The notes beneath the pieces are model-generated. The model was given only the letters and a program-made list of their open reading frames with translations. It searched no databases and was not told the origin of the DNA. The position numbers were made by a program, and so were the translations under genes. Shown piece after piece: positions 52,642 to 61,759 of a DNA stretch of 64,000 bases (position 1 is the first letter of the stretch; every line of letters begins with the position of its first letter). The stretch comes from Streptomyces sp. AC1-42W (GTDB lineage: Bacteria > Actinomycetota > Actinomycetes > Streptomycetales > Streptomycetaceae): contig NZ_QKWY01000001.1 of the NCBI RefSeq assembly GCF_003248355.1, forward strand, positions 1,880,001-1,944,000, given 5' to 3'.

Positions 52642-53262
52642 TCAGGCTCCCAGTGCCGCCGCCTCGGCGGCGAGACGCTCCACCCGGTCCCAGTCGCCGG
52701 CCGCGATCGCGTCCGCGGGGACCATCCAGCTGCCGCCCACGCAGCCGACGTTGGGCAGCGCCAGGTACGCGGGCGCGGAGGCGGGCGAGATGCCGCCGGT
52801 CGGGCAGAACCGGGCCCGGGGGAGCGGGGCGGAGAGGGCCTTGAGATAGGCGGTGCCGCCCGCCGCCTCGGCCGGGAAGAACTTCATCTCGGTGACCCCG
52901 CGCTCCAGCAGCGCGACCACCTCGGAGGTCGTCGAGACACCCGGCAGGAACGGCAGCCCGGACCCCTTCATCGCCTCCAGCAGCGATTCCGTCCAGCCCG
53001 GACTGACCAGGAACCGGGCCCCCGCCGCCACCGTGTCCGCGACATCGCCCGCCGAGATGACCGTGCCGGCGCCGACGATCGCGTCCGGGACCTCCGCCGC
53101 GATCGCCCGGATCGCGTCCGGGGCGGCGGCGGTGCGCAGGGTCACCTCGATCGCCGGGAGCCCGCCCGCGACCAGGGCCCTGGCCAGCGGGACCGCGTCG
53201 GCCGCGTCCTCCAGGACGACGACGGGCACGACGGGGGCGAGGTCCAGCACGGAGGAGGTCAT
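52642..53262 (-). CDS. eda: 2-dehydro-3-deoxy-phosphogluconate (KDPG/KHG) aldolase
   Basis: The 206-residue TIM-barrel enzyme has VVPVVVLEDAADAVPLARALVAGG, IEVTLRT (the catalytic Glu), GAGTVISAGD, FLVSPGWTESLLEA and, at the Schiff-base site, EVVALLERGVTEMKFFPAEAAGGTAYLKAL with the Lys in MKFFPAE. The phosphate site is FCPTGGISPA. It splits KDPG to pyruvate and glyceraldehyde-3-phosphate in the cytosol. It is transcribed alone with GGAGGAGG upstream. Confidence 0.9.
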   Translation of the reverse strand: MTSSVLDLAPVVPVVVLEDAADAVPLARALVAGGLPAIEVTLRTAAAPDAIRAIAAEVPDAIVGAGTVISAGDVADTVAAGARFLVSPGWTESLLEAMKGSGLPFLPGVSTTSEVVALLERGVTEMKFFPAEAAGGTAYLKALSAPLPRARFCPTGGISPASAPAYLALPNVGCVGGSWMVPADAIAAGDWDRVERLAAEAAALGA

Positions 53263-53336
53263 GTGCCCATCCTGCCCGCGCGCGGCGCAGCACGCAATGA
53301 CCGTTGCGGCATGCGCAACGCCGGTGCGGCGTCCGC

Positions 53337-54137
53337 TCAGTGGATCTCCGTGACCACCACGTCGAGCTGCCACGGCCGCCCCGGCCGGGCGGGCTCCGCC
53401 GCCTCGACGACGTAACCCAGGTCCCGCAGGACCGTCACCAGCTCCGCCGGACCGGCCGGCCGCGCCCCCGCGAGCAGCAGGTCCCGCACGATGCGGCCCT
53501 TGGTGGCCTTGTTGAAGTGGCTGACCACTGACCGCTTCTCCACCCCGTCCACCAGCTGCGCGTGCAGCACCCGGACGCTTGCCGTCCGCTCCGCGACCGC
53601 GCCCTTGGGCTTCCACGCCGCCGCGTACGCGGACGAACGCAGATCCAGCACGAGCCCGTCGCCCGCCGCCTCCGGCATCACCTCCGCCATCGGCGTACGC
53701 CAGAACGCCCCGAGCGCGCCGAGGCCCGGCAGCTTCACGCCCATCGAGCAGCGGTACGGCGGAATCCGGTCGCCCACCCGGACCGCGCCCCACAGCCCGG
53801 AGAACACCAGCAGCGACTTCCCGGCGAGGCGCCGGGCGGCCGGGTCGAGGGTGGCCAGGCCGAGCGCGTCGTACAGCACACCGGTGTACAGCTCCCCGGC
53901 CGGCCGTGTCCCCGCCGTCCGCAGCGCGGCGTTCTTCGCGACCTCGCCCCGCAGCCCCTCGCTGAGCCCCAGTACCTCGCGGGCCTTGTCCTCGTCCCCC
54001 ACGCACAGCTCCACCAGGGCGTCCAGCACGGCGCTCCGGGCCCCGCCCAGCCCGCCCAGCGAAAGGGACTCGGGCTTGAGGGGAGCCCCCCGCCCCGAGG
54101 CGGCCTTGCCTTCGGAGGGCGGCAACAACACGAGCAC
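53337..54137 (-). CDS. yaaA: peroxide stress protein YaaA (DUF328)
   Basis: The 266-residue protein starts LVLLPPSEGKA, the YaaA family signature, then LYTGVLYDALGLATL, LVFSGLWGAVRVGDRIPPYRCSMGVKLPGLG and SHFNKATKGRIVRDLL. Escherichia coli YaaA limits free iron damage under peroxide stress and has a DNA-binding HhH fold. Length is normal for the actinobacterial form. It stands alone. Confidence 0.9.
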   Translation of the reverse strand: MLVLLPPSEGKAASGRGAPLKPESLSLGGLGGARSAVLDALVELCVGDEDKAREVLGLSEGLRGEVAKNAALRTAGTRPAGELYTGVLYDALGLATLDPAARRLAGKSLLVFSGLWGAVRVGDRIPPYRCSMGVKLPGLGALGAFWRTPMAEVMPEAAGDGLVLDLRSSAYAAAWKPKGAVAERTASVRVLHAQLVDGVEKRSVVSHFNKATKGRIVRDLLLAGARPAGPAELVTVLRDLGYVVEAAEPARPGRPWQLDVVVTEIH

Positions 54138-54267
54138 GACGGTTCTCCTTCTGACGCACGGGGAAGGGCCCCGCCCGGCGTGCGGTCGGCACGGAGGCCC
54201 CTGGCCAGCGTACGGGGGCCGGGGCTTCCGGAATGCCGTGGTCCGTGTGGCGGCCTACGCTCGGGGC

Positions 54268-55707
54268 ATGCCCCGCCGTCACCTTCGTATGACCGGCGCA
54301 GCCGGGACCCCGCTGCGGGAGGCCCTGCGCGGGCTGCGCACCGAACTGTCGCTGCCCGGCGACTTCCCGGCCGACGTCCTTGCCGAGGCGCACGACGCGG
54401 TACGCGCGCCGGAACTCGGCGCACACCGCGACGCGACGGACATCCCGTTCCTCACGATCGACCCGCCCGGCGCCATGGACCTCGACCAGGCGATGCACCT
54501 GGAGCGCCGCGCCCACGGCTACCGGGTGCGGTACGCCATCGCGGACGTGGCCGCGTTCGTGCGCCCCGGCGGCGCGCTGGACGCCGAGGCCCACCGCAGG
54601 GTGACCACGCTCTACTTCCCGGACGGCCGGATTCCACTGCACCCGGAGGTCCTGTCGGAGGACGCCGCGAGCCTGCTGCCCGGCCGGGTCCGCCCCGCCG
54701 CCCTGTGGGAGATCGACCTGGACCCGGAGGGCCGCGCGGTGGCGACCCGGCTGGGCCGGGCCCTCGTACGCAGCCGCGCCCGGCTCGACTACGCGGACGC
54801 GCAGCGGCAGATCGACGCGGGCACCGCCGAGGAGCCGCTGGCGCTCCTCCGGGACATCGGCACCCTCCGCGAGGAGCGGGAGGTGGCACGGGGCGGCATC
54901 TCCCTCAACGTGCCCGAGCAGGAGATCACCGAGCACGACGGCGGCTACGGCCTGGAGTACCGCGCCCCGCTCCCGGCGGACGGCTGGAACGCGCAGATCT
55001 CCCTGCTCACCGGCATGGCGGCGGCCCGCGTCATGGCGGACAGCGGCACCGGCATCCTGCGTACGCTGCCGGTCGCGCCGGACGGCGCGGTGGCCCGGCT
55101 GCGCCGCAGCGCCGAGGCCCTGCGCATCGACTGGCCGCACCATGTCCCGTACGCCGAGGTCGTCCGCTCGCTCGACCCGAGGCGCACGGACCACGCGGCG
55201 TTCCTCCAGGACTGCACGACGCTGCTGCGCGGCGCCGGCTACACCGCCTTCGAAGGCGGCGACCTGCCGGTCCCCGCCGTGCACGCGGCCGTCGCCGACC
55301 TCTACACCCACTGCACGGCGCCACTGCGCCGCCTGGTCGACCGGTACGCCGCCGAACTGTGCCTGGCGGCCTGCGAGGACCGCGACCCGCCCGAGTGGGT
55401 GCTCGCCGCGCTGCCGGCCCTGCCCAAGGAGATGGCGGAGGGCACACGGCGCGCCAACACGGTGGAGCGGGAGTCCGTGGACCTGGTGGAGGCGGCGCTG
55501 CTCCAGGACCGGGTGGGCGCGGTCTTCGACGGGTACGTGGTGGACGTGAAGGACAACGAACCGGCCATCGGCACCGTCCACATCGACGACCCGGCGATCG
55601 TCGCCCGCATCGAGGGCGACGCGCCCCTGCCGCTGGGCGAGCGGCTGCGGGTCCGGCTCGCCGAGGCGGCGCCGGGCACGGCGAAGGCCCTGTTCAACCC
55701 GGCCTGA
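54268..55707 (+). CDS. RNB-domain ribonuclease
   Basis: The 479-residue enzyme has the RNase II catalytic site in FLTIDPPGAMDLDQAMHLERR (four Asp positions of RNB), followed by YRVRYAIADVAAFVRPGGALDAEAHRR, TLYFPDGRIPLHPEVLSEDAASLLPG and the C-terminal YTHCTAPLRRLVDRY (the YTHxTSPLRR motif). A shortened N terminus lacks the cold-shock domains of long RNase R, and only a partial S1-like end is seen. It should degrade RNA 3' to 5' in the cytosol. Confidence 0.9.
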   Translation: MPRRHLRMTGAAGTPLREALRGLRTELSLPGDFPADVLAEAHDAVRAPELGAHRDATDIPFLTIDPPGAMDLDQAMHLERRAHGYRVRYAIADVAAFVRPGGALDAEAHRRVTTLYFPDGRIPLHPEVLSEDAASLLPGRVRPAALWEIDLDPEGRAVATRLGRALVRSRARLDYADAQRQIDAGTAEEPLALLRDIGTLREEREVARGGISLNVPEQEITEHDGGYGLEYRAPLPADGWNAQISLLTGMAAARVMADSGTGILRTLPVAPDGAVARLRRSAEALRIDWPHHVPYAEVVRSLDPRRTDHAAFLQDCTTLLRGAGYTAFEGGDLPVPAVHAAVADLYTHCTAPLRRLVDRYAAELCLAACEDRDPPEWVLAALPALPKEMAEGTRRANTVERESVDLVEAALLQDRVGAVFDGYVVDVKDNEPAIGTVHIDDPAIVARIEGDAPLPLGERLRVRLAEAAPGTAKALFNPA

Positions 55708-55771
55708 CGGCGTCTCGTACGATCGCGAGTTCGGCCCCCGCGCCCCGCGCCCGTACGAAGGAAGGACCGGC

Positions 55772-56281
55772 GTGACCGACCGCGCCCGCCAGCACCAGAT
55801 CCTGGCCGCCGCCCGTGTGCTCCTGGAGCAGGAGGGCCCGGACGCGCTGACCATGCGCCGGCTCGCCGGGCGGCTCGGCATCACGGCCCCCTCCCTGTAC
55901 AAGCACTTCCCGGACAAGTCGTCCGTGGTGAACGCGCTGGCCGACGCGATGCTGGCGGAGACCGCCGAGGCCCTCGAAGCGGCGGAGACGGCGGCGCCGG
56001 GCTCGTTCCCGGCCCTGGCCGCCGCGTACCGCGCCCACGCCCTGGCCCACCCGCACCTCTACCGCCTCACGACGTCCCGCGCACACCCCCAGCACCTCGA
56101 AGACCGCGCCGCCGCCCCCCTCTTCCGAGCCCTCTCCCACGACGAGGCCACGGCCCGCGCGGCCTGGGCCTTCGCCCACGGCATGGTCATGATGGAACTG
56201 AACAACCGCTTCCCCACCCCCGAATCCATCACCGCGGCCTGGACAGCCGGCATCACCGCGCTGACGCCGAGCCGCCGCTGA
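55772..56281 (+). CDS. TetR/AcrR-family regulator
   Basis: The 169-residue protein is a compact TetR regulator. The HTH is RQHQILAAARVLLEQEGPDALTMRRLAGRLGITAPSLYKHFPDKSSVVNALADAM at about 6-60. The ligand domain includes TTSRAHPQHLEDRAAAP and FAHGMVMMELNNRFP (WHG-type). It starts at GTG and is encoded 64 nt after the RNB nuclease gene, perhaps co-transcribed. Target genes unknown. Confidence 0.88.
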   Translation: MTDRARQHQILAAARVLLEQEGPDALTMRRLAGRLGITAPSLYKHFPDKSSVVNALADAMLAETAEALEAAETAAPGSFPALAAAYRAHALAHPHLYRLTTSRAHPQHLEDRAAAPLFRALSHDEATARAAWAFAHGMVMMELNNRFPTPESITAAWTAGITALTPSRR

Positions 56282-56387
56282 ACTCCTGGACCCATCCTGT
56301 GCCACGATCGGGGGAAAGACTCCCATCTCACGGACGGCTGGTTCCGCGATGGCCCACTCTGACGAGCGACCGAGGAAGGGGCGTGAC

Positions 56388-56966
56388 ATGTCTGCCATGC
56401 CGCACGAACCGCTTTCGCAGGCGGACGTCCTGCTTGAGGGCTTCCTGGCGCTGGATACGCCGGAGGGCTTCCGAGCGGAGCTGATCGAGGGGGAGATCGT
56501 CGTGACACCGCCGCCGGACGGGGATCATGAGGACTACATCGGACTGATCCTTGAGCAGGTGATGGCTTACTCCTGCACAAAGATGCAGTTCTCCGGGAAC
56601 AAGGGCCTGAAGCTGAGAAGCGGCGGCGGCTGTCCGAAGAACCACGTCATCCCCGACGGCACTTTCGCTCCGAGGGCGCTGCGGTTGTACCGGGGTGCCG
56701 AGTCGTGGATGCCGTGCGAGGGGGTGGCGCTCGTGGTGGAGGTCACGTCGTCGAAGGCGGCCGCCGACCGCGAGGCCAAGCGGCACTGTTACGCGAGGGG
56801 CCCGATCCCCCTGTACCTGCTGGTCGACCGGGAGGAGTCCTCGGTGACGCTGTTCCGCGACCCGGAGGGGGACGACTACCGCCAGCACTGCACGGTGCCG
56901 TTCGGCAAGCCCGTGCGGCTCCCGGCTCCCTTCGATCTCGAACTGCGCACGGAGGACTTCCTCTGA
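56388..56966 (+). CDS. Uma2-family (DUF820) endonuclease-like protein
   Basis: The 192-residue PD-(D/E)XK-like protein has EGFLALDTPEGFRAELIEGEIVVTPPPDGDHEDYIG, then NHVIPDGTFAP (catalytic Asp) and VALVVEVTSSKAAADREAKRHCYA (E-x-x(S/T)xx(S/T/K) core) and IPLYLLVDREESSVTLF. The family is very abundant in Streptomyces and cyanobacteria; its cellular role is not known. GAGGAAGGGG lies 7 nt before the chosen ATG. Confidence 0.85.
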   Translation: MSAMPHEPLSQADVLLEGFLALDTPEGFRAELIEGEIVVTPPPDGDHEDYIGLILEQVMAYSCTKMQFSGNKGLKLRSGGGCPKNHVIPDGTFAPRALRLYRGAESWMPCEGVALVVEVTSSKAAADREAKRHCYARGPIPLYLLVDREESSVTLFRDPEGDDYRQHCTVPFGKPVRLPAPFDLELRTEDFL

Positions 56967-57004
56967 GCGGACCGGTCCGTCGGGCCGGGTAGCATGGGCG
57001 GTAC

Positions 57005-57414
57005 GGCAGACGAGCCGGGCGGACGGCCGCGTGGGGATCTTCGGGTCCTCCCGAGGAACGTCCGGGCTCCACAGGGCAGGGTGATGGCTAACGGCCACCC
57101 GGGGTGACCCGCGGGACAGTGCCACAGAGAACAGACCGCCCGGGACTCCGGTCCCGGGTAAGGGTGAAACGGTGGTGTAAGAGACCACCAGCGCCTGGGG
57201 CGACCCAGACGGCTAGGTAAACCCCACCCGGAGCAAGGTCAAGAGGGGCCGCCGCGAGGCGGCCCTGCGCGAACGTTCGAGGGCTGCCCGCCCGAGTTCG
57301 CGGGTAGACCGCACGAGGCCGGCAGCAATGCCGGTCCTAGATGGATGGCCGTCTCCCCGGCCGCCGCGAGGCGACCGGGCGACAGAACCCGGCGTACAGC
57401 CCGACTCGTCTGCC
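57005..57414 (+). ncRNA. rnpB: RNase P RNA (class A, actinobacterial)
   Basis: The sequence carries the conserved RNase P RNA blocks: GAGGAACGTCCGGGCTCC, CAGGGTGATGGCTAACGGCC, ACAGTGCCACAGAGAACAGA, GTAAGGGTGAAACGGTGGTG, GTAAACCCCACCCGGAGCAA, and GACAGAACCCGGCGTACAG near the end. The terminal P1 helix pairs 57005-57014 with 57405-57414. It forms RNase P with RnpA to mature tRNA 5' ends. Frames overlapping it are not genes. Confidence 0.95.
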
Positions 57415-57664
57415 GCCTCCAACGGCTTCGCCCGCGAAAGGGCCTCCGACCGAACGTTTGCCACCGCCCTCCTTGTCGCGATGTCCTTCCCGCCGACACC
57501 AGCCCGATCATATTGAGAGGCCGGATTCGCTTTGTTCCCTTCGTGTCACGTCCCGAACTGTGGCGCAGCCGGCCAGACTTCGATGCCCCCGTCTTCACGA
57601 CCGGGGGACTGGAGGCTTTCGGACTCGTCCGCATCGGGGCCCGAGCTCACGGGCTCCCGGTTGT

Positions 57665-58678
57665 CTACTCGGATCTTCCCCGCGTGGGGGAAGACTCCTG
57701 TCGCGCGGGCAGCAGGACTACGCGGCGACCGTGCAGTTCGCCGTCCTCGATCCGCCGGTGGCTGCGGGCCGCGTCCGCGAGGGGGGCCTTCTCCAGGAAG
57801 CGTGGTCGCAGCATCCCGGCAGCCAGGAGGCGATTGATCGTACGAGCGGCGTCGGCGAGTTCCGCGGTGGACGCATGCGAGATGACGAAGCCGACGACCG
57901 AGCCGCCCTTCATGTACAGCGGGCCCGCCGGCAGCACCGGCCGGGACCGGGCGCCGGCCAGGAGCACGATGCGGCCGTGCTCGCCGAGTACGGCCACGGC
58001 GCCGGCCAGGTCGTTGGTGCCGGAGGTGTCCACGTACACATCCACTCCGGCGGGGCACAGCCGCGCTGTCTTCTCGCGCAGTCGCGGGTCGCGGTAGTCC
58101 AGTACCGCTTCGGCCCCCAGCGACGCGCAGTAGTCGGCGTCGGCGGGCCGGGCGGTGGCGATGACGCGGGCTCCCGCCTCGACCGCCATGACGATCAGGG
58201 CGCTGCCGACGTTGCCTGCGGCGCCCGCGACGACCACGGTCTCGCCCGCGCGCAGCCGCCCGTGCCGGAAAAGGGCGAGGTAGGCGGTGCCTGCGGGGTG
58301 CACGGCGGCGACCGCCTGGGCGGGGTCCACCCCGCTGGGCAGGTGGTAGAGCCGGTCGGCCGCCACGACGGCCTGTTCGGCGGCGGCGCCCTGCCGTCCG
58401 GCGTGGCCCAGGCTGTTGCACCACACCTTGTTGCCCGGGGCGAAGCCGATCGCTCCGGGGCCCGCGGACACGACGGTGCCGACGAGGTCCCGGCCGATGA
58501 CGAAGGGGAACCGCAAGGGGGTGCGGAAGGCACCGGACCGTACGAAGGTGTCCACCGGATTGACCGAGACCGCCTCGACATCGACGAGGACGTCGACCGG
58601 GCCGGGCCGGGGTGCGGCGATCTCGCCGTACACGATGGCGTCCGCGGGGCCGAGTTCTTCGATGAAAGCTGCGCGCAT
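57665..58678 (-). CDS. zinc-independent MDR quinone oxidoreductase
   Basis: The 337-residue enzyme of the medium-chain reductase family has a GroES-like N-terminal domain (MRAAFIEELGPADAIVYGEIAAPRPGPVDVLV; VSVNPVDTFVRSG; FPFVIGRDLVGTVVSAG) and a nucleotide site VVVAGAAGNVGSALIVMAVEAGARVIATARP. It lacks the cysteine cluster for structural zinc. It probably reduces quinones or enones with NADPH. Next to a TetR gene transcribed in the same direction, it may be one of its targets. The 57415-57664 stretch shows no clear gene. Confidence 0.88.
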   Translation of the reverse strand: MRAAFIEELGPADAIVYGEIAAPRPGPVDVLVDVEAVSVNPVDTFVRSGAFRTPLRFPFVIGRDLVGTVVSAGPGAIGFAPGNKVWCNSLGHAGRQGAAAEQAVVAADRLYHLPSGVDPAQAVAAVHPAGTAYLALFRHGRLRAGETVVVAGAAGNVGSALIVMAVEAGARVIATARPADADYCASLGAEAVLDYRDPRLREKTARLCPAGVDVYVDTSGTNDLAGAVAVLGEHGRIVLLAGARSRPVLPAGPLYMKGGSVVGFVISHASTAELADAARTINRLLAAGMLRPRFLEKAPLADAARSHRRIEDGELHGRRVVLLPARQESSPTRGRSE

Positions 58679-58732
58679 GAGGTGATCGTCACAGGCGGGC
58701 GAGGCGGAGGGCAGTCCGCTGTGCATGATTCG

Positions 58733-59425
58733 TCAACTCCTGCGGACCCGGCCGGACAGCCGCCCGTAGTGCCCGAGGAATACGTCCACACCACCCTCGA
58801 GGATGCGCTCGACGAGGGCCGGGGGCAGTTCGGTCCCGTACGAGCGGTAGACCAGGTGCGGTGACAGGACGAGACCGGACAGCTGAAGGACCGCCAGTTC
58901 CATGTCCGCGATCCGCAGCAGGCCCCGCTCGTCGAGGCGGCCCAGGGCTTCGGCCAGGGCGGCGTGCTGGCGCTCGGGGCCGTGCTCCTGCCAGGTCCGG
59001 CCGAGTTCGGGGAAGCGGTGGCGCTCGCCCGTGATCAGGTCGCGCAGAGCCAGTACGTTCGGTGCGCTGAGCCCCTCGACCCAGGTACGGCAAGCCGCCA
59101 GGAGGTCGGTGCGCACATCGCCGGACTCGGGAAGCTGTGCCTGGATCAACGACTTGGTACCGGCGAGCGCTTCGTCGAGGGTCTGCTCGATGACAGCGTT
59201 CAGGAGATTCTCCTTGCTGCCGAAGTGGTTGTAGACGGTGACCTTGGATACGCCGGCCTCCGCCGCGATCAGATCCATACCGACCGTGAACCCCTCCTGC
59301 GGGAAGACCCGGCGGGCCGCGTCCAGGATCGCCTCGCGCTTGCGGGCCGCCCGCGGTCCCGACGGTACGGAGCGCGTCTGCGGCCTGTGGGCCGCCCCGG
59401 CCTCCGGGTTCCTGCTGTCGGACAT
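58733..59425 (-). CDS. TetR/AcrR-family regulator
   Basis: The 230-residue protein has the HTH ARKREAILDAARRVFPQEGFTVGMDLIAAEAGVSKVTVYNHFGSKENLLNAVIEQTL at about 26-82. The C-terminal domain (TGERHRFPELGRTWQEHGPER; LQLSGLVLSPHLVYRSYG) resembles AefR/TetR_C_7 regulators. It is divergent from the SRPBCC-led operon, with a palindrome in the gap, so it most likely represses it. The quinone oxidoreductase gene follows 54 nt downstream. Confidence 0.9.
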   Translation of the reverse strand: MSDSRNPEAGAAHRPQTRSVPSGPRAARKREAILDAARRVFPQEGFTVGMDLIAAEAGVSKVTVYNHFGSKENLLNAVIEQTLDEALAGTKSLIQAQLPESGDVRTDLLAACRTWVEGLSAPNVLALRDLITGERHRFPELGRTWQEHGPERQHAALAEALGRLDERGLLRIADMELAVLQLSGLVLSPHLVYRSYGTELPPALVERILEGGVDVFLGHYGRLSGRVRRS

Positions 59426-59492
59426 GCGTGTCCTCGTCTCCCTCGGCGCTGCAGGTTCAAGAGATTCAACTGTACCGTTGCGTTCAACTGAA

Positions 59493-59510
59493 CTGAACCG
59501 TATGGTTCAG
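59493..59510. promoter_or_regulatory. palindrome, likely TetR operator
   Basis: CTGAACCGTATGGTTCAG is a dyad of 7-bp arms around GTAT, in the 152-bp gap between the TetR and SRPBCC genes. Weaker half-site-like pieces (TTCAACTGTACCG, GTTCAACTGAAC) precede it. This fits a TetR-family site controlling both directions. Confidence 0.6.
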
Positions 59511-59577
59511 CTCGTTCGGCGGGATCGACGACCGCGACGGACGACCAGTAGCAGCAGCATGAAAGAGAGCGATTCCC

Positions 59578-60117
59578 ATGAGTGAGCAGAACGGCACGCC
59601 GCTTCTCGCGTCCCGGGCCGAGGTCCGGATCGAGGCCGCGCCGGCCGAGGTCTACGCGACGGTGAGCGACCTGTCCCGCAGCGGCGAATGGAGCCCGGAG
59701 TGCCGCGGTGGTTCATGGATCCAAGGCGAACCGGGTGCCGTCGGCGCGGTGTTCCGGGGCGAGAACGTCCGCAGCGAAGAGGTCGTCTCCTGGGCGCCGG
59801 TGGTACGTGGCGCCTGGACGACGTACGCCGAAGTGGTCGACGCCCAGCCGGGCCGCACCTTCCTCTGGGCCATGCGGGACAGCGCGGGCCGTAAGCAGCA
59901 GAGCGTCTGGGGCTTCGACATCGAAGCCGACGGCGAGGGCAGCGTCCTCGTCCACCACTTCCGTATGGACGCGCCCACCGAAGGCATCCTCGGCATCACT
60001 GCGGAGATGGACGAGGAGCGCAAGCGGCGCTTCTTCACCGAGTGGGGCGAGAAGGTGGCCGGTGATCTCGCCGAGACACTGCGGCGCATCAAGCCCTTGT
60101 TCGAGAAGGCGGGCTGA
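59578..60117 (+). CDS. SRPBCC-family polyketide-cyclase-like protein
   Basis: The 179-residue protein has the START/Bet v 1-like pattern: RAEVRIEAAPAEVYATVSDLSRSGEWSPECRGGSWI, then GAVFRGENVRSEEVVSWAPVVRGAWTTYAEVVDAQPGRTFLWAM and SVLVHHFRMD. Members bind or cyclise hydrophobic ligands. As first gene of an operon with an AMP-ligase and a flavin monooxygenase, it may hold the operon's aromatic intermediate. Confidence 0.85.
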   Translation: MSEQNGTPLLASRAEVRIEAAPAEVYATVSDLSRSGEWSPECRGGSWIQGEPGAVGAVFRGENVRSEEVVSWAPVVRGAWTTYAEVVDAQPGRTFLWAMRDSAGRKQQSVWGFDIEADGEGSVLVHHFRMDAPTEGILGITAEMDEERKRRFFTEWGEKVAGDLAETLRRIKPLFEKAG

Positions 60118-60166
60118 CCGTACGACGGGCACGCTCCCCGACACACCTGAGCCAGGAAGGCACAGC

Positions 60167-61759
60167 ATGTTTCTACAGCGCGTCGCGAACAAGGGGATAC
60201 GTCTGGGCACGCTCTTCGAGCGGGCCGCACGCAGGCACCCCACCAATGTCGTGATCCTCGACCACGACCTGGACATCGCCCCGGAGCTCGGCCGCCGGGC
60301 GACAGTCACCGAAGTGGCCGACCTGATCGACGACTTAGCCTCACGTCTCTGGGCCGCGGGCGTCCGCCCCTCCAGCCGTGTCGTCGTCCACAAGTCCGAC
60401 GGTTTCGACATCACCCTGCTGGCCTGCGCGATCACCCGGATCGGCGGCGTGCCGGTCCTGCTCTCACCGAAGCTGGACGGGGACACGGTGGCCGAGCTGG
60501 TACGCCGTACCGAACGGCCGTTCCTGATCACCGATCAGAGAAAGCTGGAGGAGAGCCTGCCGGCCGAGGTCTTCGACCGGGCCGAGCGGGTACTGCTCAG
60601 CTCCGGCAGGCATCCGGCGGCCCTCGAACTGTCCTCGCTGGCCGGCGTCGAGCGGGTCTCCCCGGTCACCATGCCCGCGGACCACCCCGCGCTGGTCACC
60701 CATACCTCCGGCACCACCGGCACTCCGAAGCTCGCCGTGCACACCGGCGCGACGCTGCAAGCCCGCTACCGGCCACAGGCGGCGGTCACGAGGCCGCTCC
60801 TGCGCAAGAAGGAGACCATCGCCCTGCACGTCTCCTTCGTGCACTCCCGGCTGATGACCGCGCTCGCACTCTCCCTGCTGCGCGGCTACCCCGTCGTCGT
60901 GCTCGCCGACGCGGACCCCAGGCGCGCCGCCGACCTCTTCTCGCAGGTACGTCCCGGCATCCTCGAAGCGCATCCCAACTCCTTCATGGAATGGGAGGAA
61001 CTGGCCGACGACCCGCGCCGGCCGCTGGGGAACGTCAAGCTCTTCAGCTCGACCTTCGACGCCATCCACCCGCGCACCGTGCGGCGCATGCTCTCCGCCA
61101 CCGACCGCAAAGTACCGGTCTTCGGACAGCTCTACGGGCAGAGCGAGATCGGGCCCGCGGTGGTCCGCTCGTTCACACGGCATCGCAGGCCGGACGCCGA
61201 TGGCCGCTGCGTGGGCATGCCCTTCCCTGGGATGACCGAAGTCCGGGTGGTCCGCCGGGGCGGCAAGGAGCCGTCACGGGACGATCCCGGGTTCATCGAG
61301 GTGCGCAGTGACGGCCGGATCGTCACGTACCTCGGCGAACAGGAGCGTTACGACGCTCAGGTCAGCGACGGCTGGTGGCGCATGGGCGATGTCGGCTACC
61401 GCACCGGCTGGGGCTGTGTGCACCTGCTCGACCGGGAGGTCGACGTCATCGAGGGCTTCGGTTCCACGCTTGCCGCCGAGGACGCCCTCTTCTCCCGGCT
61501 CGACGAGCTCACCGAGGTGATCATCATCCCCGGCGAGCAGGGCAGGGCCGTCCCGGTCGTCTGCACCAGGGACGACCGGCCGATCGCCCCGGAGAGCTGG
61601 GGCAGGGCCGTCGCGGGACTGCCGGCCATGGCGGCCCCCGTCCACTGGCGTCAGTCCGAACTGCCGCAGACCGCCACCACCAAGATCAAACGTCTTGAAC
61701 TCGCCCGCATCCTCGCCTCGGGCAGCACTGTGGGCCAGGTCGTCACGGAGGAGGTGTGA
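60167..61759 (+). CDS. AMP-binding acyl-CoA synthetase / ligase family protein
   Basis: The 530-residue adenylate-forming enzyme has the P-loop HTSGTTGTPKLAVHTG (about 182-197), the A5 motif FGQLYGQSEIG, and WWRMGDVGYRTGWGCVHLLDREVDVIEGFGSTL (A7-A8). The final Lys is in TTTKIKRLELARIL. These indicate acyl-adenylate formation, probably of an aromatic or fatty acid, and transfer to CoA. Compared with typical family members the A3-A5 spacing is normal. It follows the SRPBCC gene by 49 nt with GGAAGG upstream, and its stop overlaps the flavoprotein start. Confidence 0.88.
   Translation: MFLQRVANKGIRLGTLFERAARRHPTNVVILDHDLDIAPELGRRATVTEVADLIDDLASRLWAAGVRPSSRVVVHKSDGFDITLLACAITRIGGVPVLLSPKLDGDTVAELVRRTERPFLITDQRKLEESLPAEVFDRAERVLLSSGRHPAALELSSLAGVERVSPVTMPADHPALVTHTSGTTGTPKLAVHTGATLQARYRPQAAVTRPLLRKKETIALHVSFVHSRLMTALALSLLRGYPVVVLADADPRRAADLFSQVRPGILEAHPNSFMEWEELADDPRRPLGNVKLFSSTFDAIHPRTVRRMLSATDRKVPVFGQLYGQSEIGPAVVRSFTRHRRPDADGRCVGMPFPGMTEVRVVRRGGKEPSRDDPGFIEVRSDGRIVTYLGEQERYDAQVSDGWWRMGDVGYRTGWGCVHLLDREVDVIEGFGSTLAAEDALFSRLDELTEVIIIPGEQGRAVPVVCTRDDRPIAPESWGRAVAGLPAMAAPVHWRQSELPQTATTKIKRLELARILASGSTVGQVVTEEV

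Noticed and set aside
57005..57414. Open frames across the rnpB region on both strands
   Set aside because: They overlap the structured RNase P RNA and have no homologous-looking domains or ribosome binding sites.
57538..57620. A TGTGGCGCAGC stretch resembling the start of a tRNA
   Set aside because: No anticodon stem or T-loop with the right spacing follows, so it is not a tRNA gene.
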